A program made the translations under genes and the position numbers. Below the pieces are notes generated by a model. It was not told the DNA's origin, made no database searches, and worked only from the letters and a program-made list of their open reading frames with translations. Below, piece by piece: positions 58,226 through 64,000 of a stretch of 64,000 nt of DNA. Within the stretch, counting starts at the first letter, position 1. Each line of letters begins with the position of its first letter. The stretch is taken from the NCBI RefSeq assembly GCF_015560805.1, contig NZ_JADMSO010000001.1, forward strand, positions 372,001-436,000, given 5' to 3'. This DNA comes from Mediterraneibacter glycyrrhizinilyticus (lineage in GTDB: Bacteria; Bacillota; Clostridia; Lachnospirales; Lachnospiraceae).

Positions 58226-60316
58226 ATGACACAAAGTGAATGGAACAGAGAATGGCAGAGCGAGCGAAATGCACAGTGCGAGGAACGGCATGCGCTTTCT
58301 CTGGAACGTATCAGAAGAATTGCGGTGGAAGAAAGTGTAACAGATCCGTTTCGGGATTATTTTCAGAAAACCGCAGTTTTTTTATTGGAAATAGAATCCG
58401 TGAGACAAAAAGTTGCTTCCGGTGAGTGGGAAACTTTGTCTTTGGAAGAAATGTGGGAGATCAACCGTCGGCTTTATTCGGATATTTTGCCGGAATGTTA
58501 CGGGGGGAGCTATGCCAACCCGGAGTATGCGGTTCGGGTGCTCGGAGAGTCTTACGGTCAGATTTTAAGTTTTCTGTACGCGGAGCTGCGCGGCGGTATT
58601 GCCTGCGCTTATGAAGCGCGGCTCGACTATCTGACGATTCTTCAGGAATTGTTCATTGAGATTTATAACTGTTTTGAAGAGGAGATACCGGAGTACAAGA
58701 CGCTGAAAGAGATCGTTTACTGGTATGCCAGCGATTACTGTGATGTGTTTCTGGCAGACCGGATCGAAGAACAGCTTTATCCGGAATTATCGTTTGCAGC
58801 AAGGATCATTATGGAGTCGGATTTAACGGATCTGCGGTATTTGTACCGTTTTGGGGAATATATTACGGACAACGAGATCCGGACGGCGAAGCATCTGGCG
58901 TCGCTTCCGGAGGAAACGCTGCGGAAAATGGCGGACGTTTACACAGAGGGGTACCGGATCGGATTTGTCAATACCGGAAAAGATCTGTCTAAAAAATCAG
59001 TTGTCAATATCCGGTATTGCCTTGGATTTGAACGGGTTGTCCGGCTTGCTGTGGAGAATTTTGAAAAAATGGGACTGAAGCCGGTCATTTACCGCGCGGC
59101 ATCCAGCGTGATCACGAAAAAAGAACAGATCAAGATCGGATATTACGGTGCGATCGCCAACAAACAATATGAGTACGATCATCGATCGGATCAGGCGTTG
59201 TTTTTGGATAAGCGTTATGTGGAGCGGAAACTGGACGTGCTCAAAAATGTATACGAGAAGAATAAAGAGCAGGCGGCACAATTTGCAGGACCTGCGGTGA
59301 TGGAAATTTTCGGAGAACAGCCGTTTTCACCGGAGGTAAAAGAGGAATCACTTTCATATTCGGGCGTGCAGCAGGAGCTGGTGCGTTTATATGACAGTAA
59401 ATCGGGGCAGCTTGTGAACCGGTATATCAAAGGGGAGGAGCGGAGTTTTACGATCGTGGCGTATCCGGTGCCGGAGATCGGAGAGCGGTACAGCGAGATT
59501 TTCGACGATGTGATCCGGATCAATACGCTGGACGCCGGTTTGTACGAACGGGTGCAGCAGACGATCATTGACGCGCTGGATCAGGGTGTTTATGTGCGGG
59601 TCAAGGGAAAAGGCGCGAATCAGACTGATTTGAAAATACAGCTTCATGAACTGCGGGATCCGGAGAAAGAGACGATTTTTGAAAACTGTGTGGCAGACGT
59701 AAATATTCCGGTAGGTGAAGTATTTACATCTCCGGTACTTTCGGGGACGGAGGGCGTTCTTCACGTCAGCAGAGTCTATCTGAACGAATTGCAGTATATC
59801 GATCTGAAACTGACGTTTGCAGACGGAAAGATCACAGATTATACATGCGCAAACTTCGAGAAAGAAGAAGAGAACCGGAAATATATTTACGACAATGTGC
59901 TGCATAATCATGAGACGCTTCCGCTCGGTGAATTTGCGATCGGCACGAATACGACAGCTTATGTGACGGGAAAAAAATATCAGATCGAGGATAAGATGCC
60001 GATTCTGATCGCGGAGAAAACAGGACCTCACTTTGCGGTGGGAGACACCTGTTACAGTTGGAGTGAAGACATCAAAGTATACAATCCGAACGGGAAAGAA
60101 ATCATTGCCAGAGACAACGAAATTTCGCTTCTCAGAAAAGAAGATCCGGCGAAAGCATACTTCCAGTGCCACACAGATATAACCATACCTTATGAAGAGT
60201 TAGAAGAAATAAGTGTAGTGACAAAAAATGGAGAACAGATTATACTATTGGAAGACGGACGGTTCGTTCTTCCGGGGACGGAAGTGCTCAATGAACCTCT
60301 GGATCAACTGAACTGA
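58226..60316 (+). CDS. M29-type aminopeptidase domain with long N-terminal extension
   Basis: A 696-residue protein, much longer than the ~410 residues of typical M29 thermophilic-type aminopeptidases. The C-terminal ~250 residues keep M29 metal-site motifs: VADVNIPVGEVFTSP (Glu498), LPLGEFAIGTN (Glu569), TGPHFAVGDTCYSW (His602, Asp607). The N-terminal ~370 residues are helical with no recognised domain. The start at 58226 has GGAGGG 9 bases upstream. purE follows 22 bases later, so they may share a transcript. It probably trims peptides in the cytoplasm; the extension's role is unknown. Confidence 0.8.
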   Translation: MTQSEWNREWQSERNAQCEERHALSLERIRRIAVEESVTDPFRDYFQKTAVFLLEIESVRQKVASGEWETLSLEEMWEINRRLYSDILPECYGGSYANPEYAVRVLGESYGQILSFLYAELRGGIACAYEARLDYLTILQELFIEIYNCFEEEIPEYKTLKEIVYWYASDYCDVFLADRIEEQLYPELSFAARIIMESDLTDLRYLYRFGEYITDNEIRTAKHLASLPEETLRKMADVYTEGYRIGFVNTGKDLSKKSVVNIRYCLGFERVVRLAVENFEKMGLKPVIYRAASSVITKKEQIKIGYYGAIANKQYEYDHRSDQALFLDKRYVERKLDVLKNVYEKNKEQAAQFAGPAVMEIFGEQPFSPEVKEESLSYSGVQQELVRLYDSKSGQLVNRYIKGEERSFTIVAYPVPEIGERYSEIFDDVIRINTLDAGLYERVQQTIIDALDQGVYVRVKGKGANQTDLKIQLHELRDPEKETIFENCVADVNIPVGEVFTSPVLSGTEGVLHVSRVYLNELQYIDLKLTFADGKITDYTCANFEKEEENRKYIYDNVLHNHETLPLGEFAIGTNTTAYVTGKKYQIEDKMPILIAEKTGPHFAVGDTCYSWSEDIKVYNPNGKEIIARDNEISLLRKEDPAKAYFQCHTDITIPYEELEEISVVTKNGEQIILLEDGRFVLPGTEVLNEPLDQLN

Positions 60317-60338
60317 AAGCGAGAAAGGTGGACGTGAT

Positions 60339-60851
60339 ATGCCAAAAGTAGGAATCGTAATGGGCAGTGACTCTGACTTGAAAGTGATGAGCAAAGCCGC
60401 AAAGATGTTGGAAAAATTAGGGGTCGATTATGAGATGACGATCATTTCGGCGCACAGAGAGCCGGATGTATTTTTTGAGTGGGCAAAAGCAGCAGAGGGA
60501 AAAGGGATCAAGGTGATCATTGCAGGCGCCGGTATGGCGGCTCACCTCCCGGGAATGTGCGCGGCACTGTTTCCGATGCCGGTTGTCGGCGTTCCGATGT
60601 CCGGAAAGAATCTTGCGGGTGAGGACGCGCTGTTTTCAATCGTACAGATGCCGCCGGGAATCCCGGTTGCGACAGTTGCCATCGACGGCGGCATGAACGC
60701 GGCGATCCTGGCAGCGAAGATACTCGCGGTTTCCGATGCGGATCTTTTGGAGAAGCTGAAAGCGTATACACAGGAGATGAAAGAGACCGTTCAGGGCAAA
60801 GCCGCAAAGCTGGATGAGATCGGCTACGAAGCATATCTGGAAAATAAATAA
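60339..60851 (+). CDS. purE: 5-(carboxyamino)imidazole ribonucleotide mutase
   Basis: A 170-residue class I PurE that converts N5-CAIR to CAIR in purine synthesis. The motifs VGIVMGSDSDLKVMSKAA, ISAHREPD and AGAGMAAHLPGMCAAL with GVPMSGKNLAGEDAL are complete. It begins the purE-purM-purN-purD run, spaced 71 bases from purM, the only sizeable gap in the set. Confidence 0.96.
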   Translation: MPKVGIVMGSDSDLKVMSKAAKMLEKLGVDYEMTIISAHREPDVFFEWAKAAEGKGIKVIIAGAGMAAHLPGMCAALFPMPVVGVPMSGKNLAGEDALFSIVQMPPGIPVATVAIDGGMNAAILAAKILAVSDADLLEKLKAYTQEMKETVQGKAAKLDEIGYEAYLENK

Positions 60852-60922
60852 GGAACGCGAACAAAAAAAGTTGGGCGGCAGGTCCGTGCGACCGGAACAA
60901 CCGATGAAAGGGAGATACGATT

Positions 60923-61954
60923 ATGGCAATGGATTATAAGACAGCCGGAGTGGATATTGAGGCCGGGTATCAGTCAGTGGAATTGATGAAAAAATATGTG
61001 AAGGGGACGATGCGTCCCGAGGTGCTTGGAGGACTTGGAGGATTTTCAGGTGCATTCTCACTGGAAAAGATCAAAGAGATGGAAGAGCCGGTGCTGCTGT
61101 CCGGAACAGACGGATGTGGTACAAAGGTGAAACTTGCGATGGTGATGGACAAGCACGATACGATCGGGATCGATGCGGTTGCAATGTGTGTCAATGACAT
61201 TGCCTGCGCAGGCGGAGAACCACTGTTTTTCCTCGATTATATCGCATGCGGAAAGAATTACCCGGAGAAGATCGCTTCGATCGTAAAGGGAGTTGCGGAG
61301 GGATGCAAGCAGTCCGACGCGGCGCTGATCGGCGGAGAGACGGCGGAACATCCGGGACTGATGCCGGAGGACGAATACGATCTTGCCGGATTTGCCGTAG
61401 GTGTCTGTGACAAAAAAGAGATGATCACAGGGGAGGATCTTGCAGAGGGAGACGTGCTGATCGGTATGGCGTCCAGCGGAGTGCACAGTAATGGATTTTC
61501 ACTTGTGCGGAAGATTTTCGAGATCACAAAAGAATCTCTCGACACCTATTATGACTGTCTGGGAACGACGTTGGGAGAGGCACTTCTCGCACCGACGAGA
61601 ATTTATGTGAAAGCGCTGAAAAATGTGAAGAATGCGGGTGTCGTTGTGAAAGCATGCAGTCATATTACTGGAGGCGGTTTCTATGAGAATATCCCGAGAA
61701 TGTTAAAAGATGGAACGCATGCCGTGATCGAGAAAGACAGTTACCCGATCCCGCCGATCTTTACATTGATGGCAGAAAAAGGTCAGGTGGAAGAGCAGAT
61801 GATGTACAACACCTACAATATGGGACTTGGAATGGTCCTCGCAGTGGCTCCGGCAGATGTGGATAAAGCAATGGAAGCGATCCGACAGGCAGGAGATACC
61901 CCGTATGTGGTAGGACGGATTGAGAATGGAGAAAAAGGAGTTACCTTATGCTAA
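60923..61954 (+). CDS. purM: Phosphoribosylformylglycinamidine cyclo-ligase
   Basis: A 343-residue AIR synthetase using ATP to close the imidazole ring. Motifs: VDIEAGYQSVELMKKYVKGT, LSGTDGCGTKVKLAM, GIDAVAMCVNDIACAGGEPLFFLDYIA and LIGGETAEHPGLMPEDEYDLAG. Its 3' end overlaps purN by 7 bases. Confidence 0.96.
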   Translation: MAMDYKTAGVDIEAGYQSVELMKKYVKGTMRPEVLGGLGGFSGAFSLEKIKEMEEPVLLSGTDGCGTKVKLAMVMDKHDTIGIDAVAMCVNDIACAGGEPLFFLDYIACGKNYPEKIASIVKGVAEGCKQSDAALIGGETAEHPGLMPEDEYDLAGFAVGVCDKKEMITGEDLAEGDVLIGMASSGVHSNGFSLVRKIFEITKESLDTYYDCLGTTLGEALLAPTRIYVKALKNVKNAGVVVKACSHITGGGFYENIPRMLKDGTHAVIEKDSYPIPPIFTLMAEKGQVEEQMMYNTYNMGLGMVLAVAPADVDKAMEAIRQAGDTPYVVGRIENGEKGVTLC

Positions 61955-62571
61955 AGGTATTGGTGATGGTGTCCGGAGGTGGAACGAACCTGCAGGCGAT
62001 CATTGACAGTGTGGAAAACGGAACGGTCACAAATACGAAGATCGTAGGTGTGATCAGCAATAATCAAAATGCATACGCGTTGAAGCGCGCCGACAAACAT
62101 GGAATCGCGGCGGAATGTGTTTCGCCGAAAAATTTTGAAAATCGGGCTGCGTTCAATGAGAAATTATTGGAGCGTGTCAATTCTTACGAGCCGGATCTGA
62201 TCGTACTGGCCGGATTCCTTGTGGTGATCCCGCCGGAGATGATCGCAGCGTACAGAAACCGGATGATCAATATTCATCCGTCTTTGATCCCGGCTTTTTG
62301 CGGAACCGGATACTACGGGCTGAAAGTGCACGAAGCGGCGCTTGCGCGCGGTGTGAAAGTAGTCGGCGCAACGGTGCATTTTGTGGATGAGGGAACGGAT
62401 ACCGGTCCGATCCTCCTGCAGAAAGCGGTGGAAGTGGAAAACGGCGATACGCCGGAAATCCTGCAGAGGCGCGTGATGGAGCAGGCGGAGTGGAAGATTC
62501 TTCCGCAGGCGATCGATCTGATCGCAAACGGCAGAGTCGAAGTGAAAGACGGAAAGACAGTAATTCAATAG
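61948..62571 (+). CDS. purN: Phosphoribosylglycinamide formyltransferase
   Basis: A 207-residue formyltransferase using 10-formyl-tetrahydrofolate. Motifs: VMVSGGGTNLQAIID, the catalytic pair in NIHPSLIPAF and GATVHFVDEGTDTGPIL. It overlaps the end of purM, and purD follows 11 bases later. Confidence 0.95.
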   Translation: MLKVLVMVSGGGTNLQAIIDSVENGTVTNTKIVGVISNNQNAYALKRADKHGIAAECVSPKNFENRAAFNEKLLERVNSYEPDLIVLAGFLVVIPPEMIAAYRNRMINIHPSLIPAFCGTGYYGLKVHEAALARGVKVVGATVHFVDEGTDTGPILLQKAVEVENGDTPEILQRRVMEQAEWKILPQAIDLIANGRVEVKDGKTVIQ

Positions 62572-62582
62572 AGGAGGCAGTC

Positions 62583-63854
62583 ATGAAAGTATTGATCGTA
62601 GGCGGCGGCGGAAGAGAGCATGCTATTGCCGCATGTGTGGCAAAAAGCCCGAAAGCAGATCAGATCTACTGCGCGCCGGGAAATGCAGGAATCGCAGAGT
62701 ATGCAGTCTGTGTTCCGATCGGCGCGATGGAGTTTGACAAACTGGTTGCGTTTGCAAAAGAAAAGGAAATCGATCTGGTGATCGTAGGAATGGATGATCC
62801 GCTTGTTGCCGGACTGGTGGATGAGATGGAAGCCGCGGGGATCCGCACATTCGGACCTCGGAAAAATGCAGCGATCCTGGAGGGGTCTAAAGCATTTTCC
62901 AAAGATCTGATGAAAAAATATAACATTCCGACAGCGGGGTATGAGAATTTTACGGATCCGGAGGCGGCGCTTGCTTATCTGGAAAATGCTTCCTATCCGA
63001 TCGTTTTGAAAGCAGACGGTCTTGCTCTTGGAAAGGGCGTTCTGATCTGTCAGGATTTAGAAGAGGCAAAAGAAGGCGTGAAGACGATCATGCTGGATAA
63101 GAAATTCGGTACGGCCGGAAATGAGATGGTGATCGAGGAATTTATGACCGGGCGCGAAGTATCGGTGCTGTCATTTGTGGACGGTAAGACGATCAAGACG
63201 ATGACGTCCGCACAGGATCACAAGCGTGCGGGTGACGGAGATACCGGATTGAATACAGGCGGAATGGGAACGTTTTCTCCGAGTCCGTTCTATACAAAAG
63301 AAGTGGAAGCATTTTGTGAGCAGTATATTTATCAGGCAACTGTTGACGCGATGGCAGCGGAGGGACGCGAGTTCAAAGGCGTGATCTTTTTCGGGCTGAT
63401 GCTGACTGCGGACGGACCGAAAGTGCTGGAATATAATGCACGTTTCGGAGATCCGGAAGCACAGGTTGTCCTGCCGAGAATGAAAAATGATATTATTGAA
63501 GTGATGGAAGCATGCATTGACGGAACGCTGGATCAGGTGGATCTGCAGTTTGAGGACAATGCCGCAGTTTGCGTTGTGTTGGCATCCGACGGATACCCGG
63601 TGAGCTATGAAAAAGGATATGAGATCACAGGTCTGGAAGAGTTCAAGAAGCATGACGGATATTATTGTTTCCATGCCGGTACGAATTTCGACGGCGACCG
63701 GATCGTGACGAACGGCGGACGCGTGCTCGGGGTCACAGCCAAGGGAAAAGATTTAAAAGAAGCGCGGGAGAATGCCTATGCGGCGACCGAGTGGGTACAG
63801 TTTGAGAACAAATATATGCGCCATGATATCGGAAAAGCAATTGACGAGGCGTAA
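62583..63854 (+). CDS. purD: Phosphoribosylamine-glycine ligase
   Basis: A 423-residue ATP-grasp ligase joining glycine to phosphoribosylamine. Motifs: VLIVGGGGREHAIAACVAKSP, VKADGLALGKGVLIC, DHKRAGDGDTGLNTGGMGTFSPSP and YNARFGDPEAQVVLPRM. The start at 62583 follows GAGGAGG by 6 bases; a longer frame back into purN is not used. The terminator follows 40 bases later. Confidence 0.96.
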   Translation: MKVLIVGGGGREHAIAACVAKSPKADQIYCAPGNAGIAEYAVCVPIGAMEFDKLVAFAKEKEIDLVIVGMDDPLVAGLVDEMEAAGIRTFGPRKNAAILEGSKAFSKDLMKKYNIPTAGYENFTDPEAALAYLENASYPIVLKADGLALGKGVLICQDLEEAKEGVKTIMLDKKFGTAGNEMVIEEFMTGREVSVLSFVDGKTIKTMTSAQDHKRAGDGDTGLNTGGMGTFSPSPFYTKEVEAFCEQYIYQATVDAMAAEGREFKGVIFFGLMLTADGPKVLEYNARFGDPEAQVVLPRMKNDIIEVMEACIDGTLDQVDLQFEDNAAVCVVLASDGYPVSYEKGYEITGLEEFKKHDGYYCFHAGTNFDGDRIVTNGGRVLGVTAKGKDLKEARENAYAATEWVQFENKYMRHDIGKAIDEA

Positions 63855-63894
63855 AAGGCATCATAAGAGAACCATGAAAATGTGATCGGGAAAG

Positions 63895-63923
63895 AGACAG
63901 GGGCGGAGTGCCTCTGTCTTTTT
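63895..63923 (+). terminator. Intrinsic terminator of the pur operon
   Basis: AGACAGGGGC (63895-63904) pairs with GCCTCTGTCT (63910-63919) with one G-T pair, followed by TTTT. The last 77 bases of the window hold only the start of an AT-rich upstream region. Confidence 0.88.
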
Positions 63924-64000
63924 CGGTTGTGAGAGTATTTTGAGGTTGGAGGAAGTTGCATCTGGCGGGAAAAGAAATTGTTTGTTAAAATAGAAGAGAT

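Overview
This 64 kb window looks like chromosome from a gut Firmicute of the class Clostridia, most likely family Lachnospiraceae. The basis is codon and base composition, a domain-permuted GH3 glucosidase, the sporulation-associated YlmC/YmxH protein, DUF3783 and DUF4179 proteins, ECF promoters of the AACC-16-CGTCTA type, and a MntP gene behind a Mn riboswitch. The genus cannot be fixed from the sequence. No tRNA, rRNA, CRISPR array, phage or intact insertion sequence was seen.

The first 26 kb is an accessory, mainly carbohydrate region. It opens with two overlapping GH3 genes (1-2967, the first truncated by the window edge). Next is a GntR regulator with an IlvD/Edd-family dehydratase, an esterase and an SLC13-type permease (3121-8014), probably for a sugar acid or its ester. 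A repeat-rich surface protein follows (8171-9826), then an AraC-GH39 fusion regulator (9844-12237) and a flavodoxin-like oxidoreductase with a GPH sugar transporter (12524-14932). An arsenic operon arsR-arsP-thioredoxin-arsC (15143-17340) interrupts this and is more AT-rich than its flanks. After it comes a divergent LacI gene with a five-gene operon: L-fucose-isomerase-fold isomerase, split transketolase, FGGY kinase and GH140-like apiosidase (17357-24794). Together these read as a D-apiose (or similar branched or ketose sugar) pathway: release, isomerisation, phosphorylation, transketolase cleavage. A second flavodoxin-like protein follows. Each flavodoxin-like gene is preceded by a near-identical 77-nt two-hairpin repeat and an intrinsic terminator.

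The middle (26-38 kb) holds housekeeping and stress genes: a manganese riboswitch and mntP, a broken Rpn-family nuclease gene, an oleate hydratase with an unusual N-terminal anchor behind a TetR gene, mgtE with a possible overlapping upstream ORF, a DUF3783 protein, ylmC, nrdR, an Opu-type osmoprotectant ABC transporter and bioY.

From 38 to 64 kb come an esterase/acyltransferase pair, pyrF-pyrK-pyrD, an XRE-Uma2 fusion, an ECF sigma factor with a partner carrying an FtsX-like extracellular domain, a divergent deoC / ribose-type ABC operon, a second ECF sigma factor with a DUF4179 anti-sigma-like protein, an AGCS amino-acid symporter, pyrE, several small membrane proteins, an over-long M29-type aminopeptidase, and purE-purM-purN-purD. 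The most novel-looking items are the apiose-type operon with a non-standard isomerase, the ECF/FtsX-domain pair, the AraC-GH39 sensor with an altered active site, the cysteine-rearranged IlvD/Edd protein, and the 77-nt repeat tied to the flavodoxin/zinc-ribbon genes.
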